From: Gammaproteobacteria bacterium
GTDB lineage: Bacteria; Pseudomonadota; Gammaproteobacteria; Pseudomonadales; Pseudohongiellaceae
Assembly: GCA_018401885.1 (NCBI GenBank)
Contig: JAGYKB010000004.1
Coordinates: forward strand, 62,001 to 126,000
Direction of reading: 5' to 3'
Length of the DNA stretch: 64,000 nt
This document shows positions 42,958-51,525 of the stretch, piece by piece. The translations under genes were made by a program, and so were the position numbers. Position 1 is the first letter of the stretch. Every line of letters begins with the position of its first letter. The notes below the pieces were generated by a model. That model searched no databases. It was given only the letters and a program-made list of their open reading frames with translations, and was not told the origin of the DNA.

Positions 42958-43533
42958 ATGAGTGAAGAGGTAGCAGCCGAAGGCGAAGCTAAGGCTAAAA
43001 AGCCCTGGTTACTCATCATAGGCATTATTTTCGGGGTCATCATTCTTACCGTCGGCACGGTAATCGGCACTTTGTTCGCAACCGGTTTCTTTAGCCAAGA
43101 AGATCAGCTGCAAGCCGAGTTAGCACAGATCGAAGAAGGCGAGGCAGAGGGCGAGGGAGAAGGAGAAGAGGAGGCTGTGGTCCCCGAGCTGCTTGAGACA
43201 CCTAATCCTTCGCGATTAGAAACGCTTTACTATCAGATGCCAGCGGCATTTACAGCTAATCTGGCAAACTCACGAAAGGTTATGCAGATCTCTATTACTG
43301 TGATGACTCACTATGATCAGCTTGTTATAGATAATGTGACTAAGCATGAGCCGTCTATCCGCGCGGCGATTCTCGCTAGGCTTTCGATTGTCGATGAACA
43401 GCAGTCGATGGCACCAGATTTTCGCTCTACGATGGCCGAAGAGCTTCGTCTCGTAATTAACTCAGAACTTGAGGCGGCGGAAGATTTCGGTGGTATTGAG
43501 AAAGTTCTGTTTACAGAATTTTTGATGCAGTAG
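42958..43533 (+). CDS. fliL: FliL, basal-body-associated stator factor
   Basis: 191 residues. A single N-terminal membrane helix (about 18-40, W-L-L-I-I-G-I-I-F-G-V-I-I-L-T-V-G-T), an acidic linker rich in Glu/Gly (about 60-75), and a periplasmic FliL domain ending in V-L-F-T-E-F-L-M-Q, the family's C-terminus. FliL supports stator assembly, especially in sodium-driven motors. It is directly followed by fliM. Confidence 0.92.
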   Translation: MSEEVAAEGEAKAKKPWLLIIGIIFGVIILTVGTVIGTLFATGFFSQEDQLQAELAQIEEGEAEGEGEGEEEAVVPELLETPNPSRLETLYYQMPAAFTANLANSRKVMQISITVMTHYDQLVIDNVTKHEPSIRAAILARLSIVDEQQSMAPDFRSTMAEELRLVINSELEAAEDFGGIEKVLFTEFLMQ

Positions 43534-43574
43534 CTACACTGCATCATTAACCGTAGTTTAATTGAGCAAGACCC

Positions 43575-44573
43575 ATGGTTGAAGAAACACTAGGACTAAC
43601 AGACGAAGAGCTCGATGCGATCGCGGAGACGAGTCTCGATGGCGATAATGTGCCGATCAACGCGAGCTCACGCGATACACAGGTGATTGCGCACGACCTC
43701 GCGAGCGAAGACAGCTCTCTCGGATTTAATCAGGGCGCTATCGATCTCGTGAACGAGCGATTCGCGCGCCAGCTTCGCATGGGTCTTATCGATGTGCTGC
43801 GGACGACGCCAAAGATTGCACCCGAAAAGGTAGAAATTACTACCTTTAAGAAGAGCATCGCCAATATGGCTGCGCCGTTATCAATCAACACAGTCAAAAT
43901 GGACCCGCTGCGTGGTATGTCACTTATTGTCATTGAGCCGAAGATTATTTTTTCTGCGCTCGACAGTTTTTTTGGTGGCTTTGGCAAGGGCATCGACAAC
44001 ATCACACCGACGCGTATCTTTACGCCAACCGAGGCATCAATTATTGATCTTTTGATGAATATTGTCTTCGCGGCCCTAAAAGATGCCTGGTCGCCAATTA
44101 TGCAGGTGAATTTTCAGCGAGTGAGTTCTGAGGTTAACCCTCAGTTTGCTCAAATTGCTGACGACGATGAGTTGATGCTCGTGAGCAAGTTTAATTTCTC
44201 GCTCGCAAATGATGTCGAAGGTTATCTGCAGATAATTCAGCCTTTCTCACTACTCAAACCCGCGCGTGATTTGCTTCGAAGCCGAGTTCAAACGAGTGAT
44301 GACGAAGACGAGCAGGACTCAGCTTGGGAGAGACAGTTAAACGAGGCGGCACTCGATGTGCCCCTCCTACTTAGAGCTAAGATTGCCGAACTGTCTTTAA
44401 CCTACGGGCAACTCACAAACCTTCGCGAAGGCCAGATGCTACCGATCGAGGTGTTCGAAGAGGCATCGGTTAGCATAGACAATATAGAAGTCTTCACTGC
44501 CGCCACAGGCGAGGTGGCAGGCAAAGTGGCGCTGCAGATCAATAAAATGAGCAGCCTCAACAAAAAAGAGTAA
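43575..44573 (+). CDS. fliM: FliM, C-ring switch protein
   Basis: 332 residues. The middle domain has L-G-F-N-Q-G-A-I-D-L-V-N-E-R-F-A-R and G-F-G-K-G-I-D-N-I-T-P-T-R-I-F-T-P-T-E. The C-terminal SpoA part has L-N-E-A-A-L-D-V-P-L-L-L-R-A and E-V-A-G-K-V-A-L-Q-I. The N-terminal CheY-binding motif (normally L-S-Q-x-E-I-D-x-L-L) appears as L-T-D-E-E-L-D-A-I-A, weaker than usual, which could soften CheY-P binding. Confidence 0.95.
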   Translation: MVEETLGLTDEELDAIAETSLDGDNVPINASSRDTQVIAHDLASEDSSLGFNQGAIDLVNERFARQLRMGLIDVLRTTPKIAPEKVEITTFKKSIANMAAPLSINTVKMDPLRGMSLIVIEPKIIFSALDSFFGGFGKGIDNITPTRIFTPTEASIIDLLMNIVFAALKDAWSPIMQVNFQRVSSEVNPQFAQIADDDELMLVSKFNFSLANDVEGYLQIIQPFSLLKPARDLLRSRVQTSDDEDEQDSAWERQLNEAALDVPLLLRAKIAELSLTYGQLTNLREGQMLPIEVFEEASVSIDNIEVFTAATGEVAGKVALQINKMSSLNKKE

Positions 44574-44614
44574 TTTATCCGCTGAGACAAGTTAGTCTCG
44601 CGAAGGAAGCGAAA

Positions 44615-44971
44615 ATGAGTAATGAAGAGAGCACAAGCGGCGCCGATGACGTGTTGTTAAACACAGGCGTTGATCCTGATATAGGCAAACCATCGGGCGA
44701 GGAATTGGGCATTAGTCTCGATTCAGAGCTACTGAAAAATATTCCCGTGACGATATCTATTGAAGTCGGGAGGACTTCTCTCAAGATTCGTGACCTAATG
44801 CGTCTCACTCAAGGCTCGGTGGTTGAACTCGACCGCTTAGCCGGTGAACCTTTAGATCTACTAGTGAATGACACGCTGGTCGCTCAGGGCGAAATAGTGT
44901 TGGTAAACGACCGCTACGGCATGCGCCTCACGCAGGTTGTGCCAAAAAGCGAAAGGCTTAAGTCGTTGTAA
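44615..44971 (+). CDS. fliN: FliN, C-ring switch protein
   Basis: 118 residues. The C-terminal SpoA domain is complete: I-P-V-T-I-S-I-E-V-G-R-T, I-R-D-L-M-R-L-T-Q-G-S-V-V-E-L-D, L-D-L-L-V-N-D-T-L-V-A-Q-G-E-I-V-L-V-N-D-R-Y-G. The N-terminal 45 residues are acidic and variable. It forms the lower C ring with FliM and docks FliH. Confidence 0.96.
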   Translation: MSNEESTSGADDVLLNTGVDPDIGKPSGEELGISLDSELLKNIPVTISIEVGRTSLKIRDLMRLTQGSVVELDRLAGEPLDLLVNDTLVAQGEIVLVNDRYGMRLTQVVPKSERLKSL

Positions 44972-45061
44972 ACACCAGGCTGCATGCTAAAGCAGCGCAA
45001 ATTCATGTCCTAGGCGCTGCGAAGCGGTTGCTACGGAGCTGATACTCGAAAAGGGTGCACT

Positions 45062-45337
45062 GTGGAAATTGTCGGATTCGGGCGCGTACTGGGCTCTTTG
45101 CTCTTTGTCCTAGCACTCTTCTTCCTCTTTATCGTTCTACTCAAGCGATATCGCAATCCCCTAACGCATGGTAATTCTGGCAAGATTAAATTGGTTGACC
45201 AACTCACCCTAGAACTCGGTCGCCGTGCAGTGTTGATTGAAGCGGAAGGCAGGCTGAGTCTTATAGTGCTGTCGAAAGAGGGCGCCGAACATATCTGGAC
45301 GCGAGATGGCGGTCAGCAAACGGATTCAATCCAATGA
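45062..45337 (+). CDS. fliO: FliO, export gate assembly protein
   Basis: 91 residues from a GTG start. One membrane helix (about 7-28) is followed by a positively charged stretch and a small cytoplasmic domain (K-L-V-D-Q-L-T-L-E-L-G-R-R-A-V-L-I-E-A). FliO helps FliP assemble. It lies 90 nt after fliN with no evident promoter and overlaps fliP by 4 nt. Confidence 0.85.
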   Translation: MEIVGFGRVLGSLLFVLALFFLFIVLLKRYRNPLTHGNSGKIKLVDQLTLELGRRAVLIEAEGRLSLIVLSKEGAEHIWTRDGGQQTDSIQ

Positions 45338-46125
45338 GTTTTCCAAGTTTAAGCCAGATGAGCAATAAGTCGGTAAGGCCTTTGACTATGATCGCTGCGG
45401 CGCTCTGCGGCCTCGCGATAGTCTTCTCAGGCTCTGCTGTTGCACAAACCGGACTCCCGCTTGTTAATGTAAGCTCGGATCCTAACGGTGCGACCGAATA
45501 CAGCTTAACGCTGCAAGTTCTGATTCTGATGACGGTACTGACGCTGTTGCCGTCGATTCTTATTATGATGACGTCCTTTGTGCGCATCATTATCGTTATG
45601 TCGCTGTTGCGTCAGGCTATCGGTACCGCCCAGACTCCACCGAATACCGTGCTAGTCGGTATAGCTCTATTCCTTACTTTCTTTATTATGGCGCCGGTGT
45701 TTGAGACTCTTTATGAGGATGCGTTCGTGCCCTATGTCGCCGAGGAAATTTCGGCCGAAGCCGCACTTGATGCGGCGATTATTCCTGTCCGCGGCTTTAT
45801 GCTTACGCAAACTCGCGAAGCAGACCTTATGGTGTTTTCGGACATTGCAGATTTTGATTATACGGATGACGAGTCAGAGATCCCTCTGAGCATACTGATT
45901 CCGTCGTTTATGACGTCAGAGCTAAAGACAGCGTTTACTATTGGTTTTCTCATCTATATCCCGTTTGTAATCATAGATCTTGTAGTCGCAAGCGTGCTCA
46001 TGTCTATGGGTATGATGATGTTGTCACCGATGATGATCTCAATGCCGTTTAAGCTCATGCTGTTTGTCTTAGCGGATGGATGGATACTTATCATGCAGTC
46101 TCTCACCGCGAGTTTCTCGATATGA
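45334..46125 (+). CDS. fliP: FliP, export gate protein
   Basis: 263 residues. An N-terminal signal-like segment (about 15-33) is followed by the gate core: M-M-T-S-F-V-R-I-I-I-V-M-S-L-L-R-Q-A-I-G, N-T-V-L-V-G-I-A-L-F-L-T-F-F, and P-F-K-L-M-L-F-V-L-A-D-G-W. FliP, FliQ and FliR form the helical export pore. ATGA overlap with fliQ. Confidence 0.96.
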   Translation: MSFPSLSQMSNKSVRPLTMIAAALCGLAIVFSGSAVAQTGLPLVNVSSDPNGATEYSLTLQVLILMTVLTLLPSILIMMTSFVRIIIVMSLLRQAIGTAQTPPNTVLVGIALFLTFFIMAPVFETLYEDAFVPYVAEEISAEAALDAAIIPVRGFMLTQTREADLMVFSDIADFDYTDDESEIPLSILIPSFMTSELKTAFTIGFLIYIPFVIIDLVVASVLMSMGMMMLSPMMISMPFKLMLFVLADGWILIMQSLTASFSI

Positions 46126-46391
46126 TTATTAGCGACGTGGTAACACTCGGCCAAGAAGCGCTCTGGGTCACTGCGCTCATCGCAGGTCCTCTGCTACTCG
46201 GGATCTTGGTTGTGGGTGTGGTCGTCGGCATTCTGCAAGCCGCGACGTCGGTTCAGGAAATGACCTTGAGTTTTATTCCGAAGCTCATAGTGCTCGTGCT
46301 TTTACTCTTGTTCGTTGGCAATTGGCAAATCGGACTGTTGATAGATCATTTTCAAACACTAATGCTTACGATTCCGTCGTTAATTCAATAA
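46122..46391 (+). CDS. fliQ: FliQ, export gate protein
   Basis: 89 residues from ATG 46122, which overlaps the fliP stop. Two membrane helices are linked by the conserved G-I-L-Q-A-A-T-S-V-Q-E-M-T-L-S-F-I-P-K motif. The start at 46080 in the same frame would lie inside fliP without a ribosome-binding site, so I rejected it. Confidence 0.96.
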   Translation: MIISDVVTLGQEALWVTALIAGPLLLGILVVGVVVGILQAATSVQEMTLSFIPKLIVLVLLLLFVGNWQIGLLIDHFQTLMLTIPSLIQ

Positions 46392-47158
46392 TGAATTTTC
46401 TCGTATCAGAAGTCGTTACCTACTTAAGTCTTTTTGTACTGCCCTTCGCGCGTGTATCCGCATTCATGCTCGCAGCACCGATTTTCTCGTTGCAAGCATT
46501 CAACGTTCGTTTTCGTGTACTGTTCAGTGCGATACTGACTTTTGCAGTAGTTGAGTCGATAACATTCGATACGCAGGGTCTCGCCTTTGTAGAGCTAATG
46601 ACGCTCGTTATCATGCAAATATTTGTAGGCGTATTTGCTGGGTTTCTTCTTCAGATAGTTAATGGCGCGGTCGCCGTGGGTGGTCAGGCGATTTCAAACT
46701 CGATGGGTTTGGGTATGGCGAGCTTGGTCGATCCAAGCCTCGGTAACGTTCCTGTAATATCGCAGTTTCTCATTATTCTTTCGACGTTCATCTTCATCGC
46801 AGTCGACGGTCATCTCATTCTGGTTCAACTTCTTTTGCAAAGCTTTCAAACCATTCCTGTTGATGAAACTTTCTCGTTGGAGCTAATTTATCGCGTATTC
46901 ATCGAATGGTCACCTTTGCTCTTTCTAGGTGGACTCGTAGTCGCTTTGCCGATACTGATTTCAGTTCTGCTAATCAACGCAGGTTTAGGCATGATCACGC
47001 GCTCCGCTCCTTCGCTAAATATTATTTCGGTTGGCTTCCCGGCAATCCTCGTTGCAGGCACCGTCTTGCTGATGCTCGCAATTCCCGGAATCATTCAGCG
47101 AATTGGTCTCTTTTGGCAAGATGGGTTTGCTTTATTAGCAACGCTTTGGGGGCTGTAA
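46391..47158 (+). CDS. fliR: FliR, export gate protein
   Basis: 255 residues from ATG 46391 (its A is the last base of the fliQ stop). Six or so membrane segments. It has L-F-V-L-P-F-A-R-V-S-A-F-M-L-A-A-P, M-G-L-G-M-A-S-L-V-D-P, and the late A-P-S-L-N-I-I-S-V-G-F-P motif. It completes the FliPQR pore, and flhB follows 3 nt later. Confidence 0.96.
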   Translation: MNFLVSEVVTYLSLFVLPFARVSAFMLAAPIFSLQAFNVRFRVLFSAILTFAVVESITFDTQGLAFVELMTLVIMQIFVGVFAGFLLQIVNGAVAVGGQAISNSMGLGMASLVDPSLGNVPVISQFLIILSTFIFIAVDGHLILVQLLLQSFQTIPVDETFSLELIYRVFIEWSPLLFLGGLVVALPILISVLLINAGLGMITRSAPSLNIISVGFPAILVAGTVLLMLAIPGIIQRIGLFWQDGFALLATLWGL

Positions 47159-47161
47159 CAG

Positions 47162-48304
47162 ATGGCAGATGATGACAGCAAAACAGAAGAACCAACCCAG
47201 AAAAAGTTGGACAAGACACGCGAAGAAGGTCAATTTGCTCGCTCGCAAGATCTTAGCGTTGCTCTACTAATGATTGCGGTTGCGGCAATGTTTTTGTTTA
47301 TTGGCGATGACATCTCGAGCAATCTTCTTTCGGCTTTGCAAACTGCGTTTGTATTCGACGCCTCTGTAATAAGCGATTCTAGCCAAGTTGGCGCCTATTT
47401 TTTTGAGCTGTTAATACGCTGTCTCACAATTGCGTCGCCTATTTTCTTTGTGACCCTATTACTCGCGTTCGCCGGTGCGTTCTTCGTGGGTGGGATAGGG
47501 TTCTCTGTAAAAGGATTTATGCCAAAAGCTTCAAAACTTAATCCGATCCAGGGACTTGGACGGATGTTTGGGGTAAAGAGCCTTGTCGAACTCACGAAGG
47601 GTTTGCTTAAACTTAGTCTGATAGGCGGCATTATCTTTTTAGTTGTGTCCTACTATTTCGACGCAATATTTACGCTGAGTATTCTTCCACCGTCAGCGGC
47701 GTCAGCCGAAGGTTTAGGGATTCTTGTAACCGGTATCTTTGCAATCTCACTTTCACTCTTGATCATCGCCGCGATCGACGTTCCTTATCAAATGATCTCT
47801 TTTCGCAACAAACTTAAAATGTCGATTCAGGAAATTAAGGACGAGTATAAAGATTCAGAGGGGCGGCCTGAGGTTAAGAGTAGGATACGGCAGAAGCAGC
47901 GCGAAATTGCCATGTCACATATGATGGACGCGATAAAGGATGCCGACGTTGTAGTTACCAACCCAACTCATTTCGCTGTCGCCTTGTCTTATGCAGTGGG
48001 GAGCCAAGAAGCACCGCGGGTCGTTGCTAAAGGGGCCGACCTGACAGCGCAGCGTATTCGAGAACGCGCTGAAGAAGAGGGAGTGATGCTATTCGAAGAA
48101 CCGATGCTTGCTCGCGCATTGTTCTTTACCACAGAGATAGATCAAGATATCCCGCGACCACTATTCGAAGCAGTGGCAGAGGTTATTGCGTACGTGTTCC
48201 ACCTAAATTCGTTTGGGCGCAATGGTCGCGCAGCAAAGAAACCACGAGTGAGTTTGCCTGCGGAAATGAAATTCGATTTCGAGGGACGGAAAATAGATGA
48301 GTGA
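47162..48304 (+). CDS. flhB: FlhB, export switch protein
   Basis: 380 residues. The N-terminus is E-E-P-T-Q-K-K-L-D-K-T-R-E-E-G-Q, followed by four membrane helices. The cytoplasmic domain has the autocleavage motif N-P-T-H (Asn267) followed by F-A-V-A-L-S-Y, and A-P-R-V-V-A-K-G-A-D. FlhB switches export from rod/hook to filament type after contact with FliK. The last 8 nt overlap the next gene. flhA, the usual next gene, is not here. Confidence 0.96.
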   Translation: MADDDSKTEEPTQKKLDKTREEGQFARSQDLSVALLMIAVAAMFLFIGDDISSNLLSALQTAFVFDASVISDSSQVGAYFFELLIRCLTIASPIFFVTLLLAFAGAFFVGGIGFSVKGFMPKASKLNPIQGLGRMFGVKSLVELTKGLLKLSLIGGIIFLVVSYYFDAIFTLSILPPSAASAEGLGILVTGIFAISLSLLIIAAIDVPYQMISFRNKLKMSIQEIKDEYKDSEGRPEVKSRIRQKQREIAMSHMMDAIKDADVVVTNPTHFAVALSYAVGSQEAPRVVAKGADLTAQRIRERAEEEGVMLFEEPMLARALFFTTEIDQDIPRPLFEAVAEVIAYVFHLNSFGRNGRAAKKPRVSLPAEMKFDFEGRKIDE

Positions 48305-49232
48305 TCAGAACGGAGCATCTGGCGAAAGTGCCGTCAGTTCAGATCAGCCACGCGTCTCCGAGCAGACACGCGTGCGCGCAGAACAGCTGAAACAACAATA
48401 TGAACTAAGGCAACGACCCGAGGGCTTCTATTTAAGTGATGGCCATTTTGAGAGGGTAAACGAGGCTGTGGAGGCGTTAAGGGCGTCAAAATCTCTAGTC
48501 TTCGTTTCGGAGAATTATGAGATGGCAAAGCATTATAAAGAGCTTTGTATTGCGCGTCTTCGCAATGATCCTGCGATAAGACTTCTGAGTTTCGATCCTT
48601 TGTCCGGCCCAGATCTCTTGTCGATAATTAACGCTCAGATCAAAGAGACGTCTCTCGAAGAGATTCTCTCGTCAGATCGCGCCCATTCACTAAGCAAATC
48701 AGAATTACCACGCAGTGTGCTAATAGTTGACAACGAAGACCTTGTCGCCGAAACGGATTGGCACCTTATTGCTACGCTCGCCTCACAGTTGGCAAATGCG
48801 ACTATTGGCGTGCTGAGACTCGAACCAAGAGACCGTTTCTCGGCGCGTCCCAATAGTGCAAACCTGTCTTCCTCCCTGTCGATTGAGTTCGACTTGCCCA
48901 GAGAGAGAGAGATACAGATTTTGGAGGCGCTTTCAAAACATAGTCCGAAGGGCGAAGAAGTGCTGCGCCTAATCGATGAGTTGGAGTTCGTTAGGTCAAC
49001 TCCTAAATTATCGGATTCAGTTTTGACGCCGCAAGTATCTGATGAAGGGGCTGCTGAAATTAGAGCCAAAGGTCCAGCGGCCGCGTCTGACTCTGAGTCG
49101 ACAAGAGAAGAAAGTAAATCCTTAGATCAAAGTGTCACTACCTCTAATGAGGTTGCTCATCTCTCGTTTCGACTTTTTCTTGGCTTGATCGTAGTCGAGG
49201 CTTTCCTGATCGCAGCGTATTTTAATCAATGA
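48297..49232 (+). CDS. Unrecognised tail-anchored protein with degenerate ATPase-like core
   Basis: 311 residues, overlapping flhB by 8 nt (ATGAGTGA), hence translationally coupled and part of the export-gate operon. The middle (about 60-215) has the layout of a P-loop AAA domain of the ExeA/GspA kind. There is a beta strand S-L-V-F-V-S followed by A-K-H-Y-K-E-L where Walker A should be, without G-x-x-x-x-G-K-T. Later comes S-V-L-I-V-D-N-E-D, where Walker B would be. A Ser/Glu-rich linker (about 250-285) leads to a single C-terminal membrane helix (about 290-308), so the bulk is cytosolic. It resembles a non-hydrolysing ATPase relative; I know no flagellar gene of this type. Role unknown. Confidence 0.6.
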   Translation: MSDQNGASGESAVSSDQPRVSEQTRVRAEQLKQQYELRQRPEGFYLSDGHFERVNEAVEALRASKSLVFVSENYEMAKHYKELCIARLRNDPAIRLLSFDPLSGPDLLSIINAQIKETSLEEILSSDRAHSLSKSELPRSVLIVDNEDLVAETDWHLIATLASQLANATIGVLRLEPRDRFSARPNSANLSSSLSIEFDLPREREIQILEALSKHSPKGEEVLRLIDELEFVRSTPKLSDSVLTPQVSDEGAAEIRAKGPAAASDSESTREESKSLDQSVTTSNEVAHLSFRLFLGLIVVEAFLIAAYFNQ

Positions 49233-49243
49233 TTAGCTTATGA

Positions 49244-49714
49244 CTATTCACGGCTCTTGTTGCTGTTAGAGAGTCTCAACGAAAATAGAGTTTTGCTGAT
49301 CCTGAGATCCTTTGGTGCACTGTTGAAATCTAAATATAGAGAGATCGCCAAAATCGATAGCAAAGCTCTGGCTAAGAACAGCAGTACGCTAAAAATAGTC
49401 ACTTCATCAGTCCTTAGTTGATAAATCATCGGAAGATCAGTTATCAGGTTGGCTGAGCTCGACACGGCAACAAAGCCGAGTATCTCTTTTAGCCAATGCT
49501 GCCGCCACCAAGCCATAATCACCGCAGAGATCAGAACTAGTGCTAGAACACCTCGAGAAATGGCGATCATTCTCAGCCGGGGTTCTTCAAGTCGCATCAT
49601 CCCAAGCTTTTCCATCATGTCCGGATTGGCAAATAGTACGTAAAATGTAAATAGGATTGCAAAAAGAAGGAGTAGCTGTGCTCGCCGTACGAATTGCCGT
49701 GATTCAGGACGCAT
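49244..49714 (-). CDS. Four-helix membrane protein, paralog of its neighbour
   Basis: 156 residues with about four hydrophobic segments (about 12-29, 48-67, 75-95, 105-125). The C-terminal half N-L-I-T-D-L-P-M-I-Y through L-F-L-A-R-A-L-L-S-I-L-A-I-S-L-Y-L is clearly related to the protein encoded just upstream (N-L-F-M-D-I-P-V-Y-Y, F-V-A-R-S-V-L, A-S-L-Y-L). No known family recognised. It converges on the flagellar operon end with an 11-nt gap. Confidence 0.6.
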   Translation of the reverse strand: MRPESRQFVRRAQLLLLFAILFTFYVLFANPDMMEKLGMMRLEEPRLRMIAISRGVLALVLISAVIMAWWRQHWLKEILGFVAVSSSANLITDLPMIYQLRTDEVTIFSVLLFLARALLSILAISLYLDFNSAPKDLRISKTLFSLRLSNSNKSRE

Positions 49715-49778
49715 TTAGTCGCTCTTTTGGGGTAAAAATGTAGCGCTATTCGAATGATACGGCTTTGAAACGCCCATG

Positions 49779-50309
49779 CTATTTAACCGCTCGAGAGTAA
49801 TCGCTGCTGCGAAATGGGTTGGCAAAAAGCTCTCTTGGGGGGCATGGTAAGTACTCGGCAGTTAGATAGAGACTAGCCAAGAAGTAGATCAGCACTGAAC
49901 GGGCGACAAAGATGATTGAAAGATCCCAATCGCCTTCCGCTAGCTTAGCCGAGTAGTAGACGGGGATGTCCATAAAAAGGTTCACCACAACGATACTCAA
50001 AATTATACCAAGCGCGATCTTGATGTTTGGTAGATAGCGATAACATAAATAGCCGGAAATAATCGTAGTGGTTATTGTTATCGCCCGCAGTTCGAGCAAT
50101 TCATAGAGGGTATTTTTATAAGGCGTTTCGGCCAGTTTAAGCCATCTGATCACTTGATCAGGATAGAAGCCTGCGAACACCATCAAGGTAAGGCCGATAA
50201 TAAAGCAGATTTGAATTTTTAAAAGCCAGTAATTCGTCGCAGCGCCGTAATCTGCGGTAGCCTCATCTATAGCCTTGAGTTCGTCTTTCGTTAAAATGTC
50301 TTCATTCAT
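49779..50309 (-). CDS. Four-helix membrane protein, paralog of its neighbour
   Basis: 176 residues from ATG 50309; a TTG at 50330 in frame would add seven residues. An acidic N-tail, then four hydrophobic segments; D-I-P-V-Y-Y and F-V-A-R-S-V-L match the downstream gene. The two genes, 64 nt apart, look like an old tandem duplication. No ribosome-binding site is clear for either start. Function unknown. An XRE-type regulator lies upstream on the same strand. Confidence 0.55.
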   Translation of the reverse strand: MNEDILTKDELKAIDEATADYGAATNYWLLKIQICFIIGLTLMVFAGFYPDQVIRWLKLAETPYKNTLYELLELRAITITTTIISGYLCYRYLPNIKIALGIILSIVVVNLFMDIPVYYSAKLAEGDWDLSIIFVARSVLIYFLASLYLTAEYLPCPPRELFANPFRSSDYSRAVK

Positions 50310-50567
50310 AGCACACGTTCGACAGTTCAAATTATTTTTTCGGGCTGGCAGTTCCCGCCGACGGCAAATCAGCCTCGAGCCTTAGCCTAACGCATGCTCG
50401 ATAAGACCTAAGTCGCAATTATCGAGGAGAATAATGATCTAGTCGACCCCTTTAGACAGGGGATCATCACGCTTGTCCTCTCAAAAATTTAATAGGTGCA
50501 TCGACGTCCGCTGCCCCGTGTAGATAAAGATCTCGCTAAAGCTAAAGAAGATGACTCAGCAGCGAAG

Positions 50568-50948
50568 TTAGTATTCACTACTCCCCTTAATCTTATTTCT
50601 AGGTCGTTCGAAATACGCCGAATAATAATCGTCGGGCAGCTCGCCAACAATCTCGTCGAGAGACGTGCGGTAGATGACTTTGATCTTAGCCAGAAGCTCA
50701 AGATCTAAATGACAACCGTAGTTGCGAATCGTCTCGATGTCCTCAAGCTGCTTGCGGGACACGCCAAGAAGTCGGGCGCCCTCATTCATCGAATAGCCGG
50801 CATCAATGCGCAGCTTTTTGATAGTTCGCTTTACCAGAACGGTAATTGGAGAAAATTTTGTGAATTGTGAATGTTTTATAGGTTGTGAATCTTTCATAAG
50901 TTGTGAATCTTTCATAATGAGTCGCCTATTGTTATTTCGATCAGCCAT
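50568..50948 (-). CDS. XRE-family transcription regulator with repeated N-terminus
   Basis: 126 residues. The helix-turn-helix covers about residues 45-100: S-M-N-E-G-A-R-L-L-G-V-S-R-K-Q-L-E-D-I-E and L-D-L-E-L-L-A-K-I-K-V-I-Y-R-T-S-L-D-E-I-V-G. The first 35 residues contain three copies of a six-residue unit (M-K-D-S-Q-L, M-K-D-S-Q-P, I-K-H-S-Q-F) from an 18-nt DNA repeat. Two of these begin with ATG, so the true start may be any of several. It may control the two membrane-protein genes downstream, but a 258-nt gap separates them. Confidence 0.7.
   Translation of the reverse strand: MADRNNNRRLIMKDSQLMKDSQPIKHSQFTKFSPITVLVKRTIKKLRIDAGYSMNEGARLLGVSRKQLEDIETIRNYGCHLDLELLAKIKVIYRTSLDEIVGELPDDYYSAYFERPRNKIKGSSEY
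50865..50918 (-). repeat. Three tandem 18-nt units in the 5' part of the XRE gene
   Basis: Plus-strand units TTGTGAATGTTTTATAGG, TTGTGAATCTTTCATAAG, TTGTGAATCTTTCATAAT. The length is a multiple of 3, so the repeat stays in frame and gives a six-residue peptide repeat. Each of the last two units supplies an ATG. Confidence 0.8.
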
Positions 50949-51525
50949 CGGCTTCTAGGTTCGAGGCGTTGATATATCGACTGCTCTGCCGAGGGCAGTA
51001 GAAGCTCCATTGGCCCCACCCCTGAGACTCAGAACAACCGCTCGTTGACAGTACCCCTGGGTGAGGAGTGGCGGAAGCTGGATTCTCATATGCACCGAAT
51101 AGGTGACCGTCAATGTGAGCAAAGATGCTCAGCCCGTTGTAAATAAGTCACAGAGTTGCAGCTATGGTTGTAGACGGCCCAGGGGGAGTGTTTTCAGCTC
51201 TTGTAATCTGGCTGCAAATCGATGTGTCACACTGTGCCACGCTTTTGATACATTTGCATCAATACTAGCAAAAAGTGCATAAATCACCCCTTATTGGGGC
51301 TAAGATCGAGGAAAAGCGCAAAATAGTGAAGGCATCGGCGTTAGCATGGCTTGAGTCGCTCAAGTCAACTTAATTAGCAATAGCCTTCGCAGACGCGCTT
51401 TGTTTTTCTGCGAAACCGCGAGAGTGTCTGCTAAACTCCCAGCAAAATCTCTCCGACAAATCGCTTTAGCTGGGGCTTGCCTGGGGGGGTAGAGGTAACG
51501 CCGATAAAACCGAGGATTACATCTT
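50949..51525. other. 577-bp region without genes
   Basis: No convincing ORF on either strand. I see a small CCCC-TTATT-GGGG hairpin near 51283-51295, and several short palindromes, but no tRNA, terminator with T-run or recognisable RNA family. GCCGATAA at 51500-51507 looks like a sigma-28 -10 box but has no -35 partner. The promoter of the SlyD gene should lie here. Confidence 0.5.

Noticed and set aside
51500..51507. Exact sigma-28 -10 box GCCGATAA before the SlyD gene
   Set aside because: No TAAA at the proper distance upstream, so it is probably chance.
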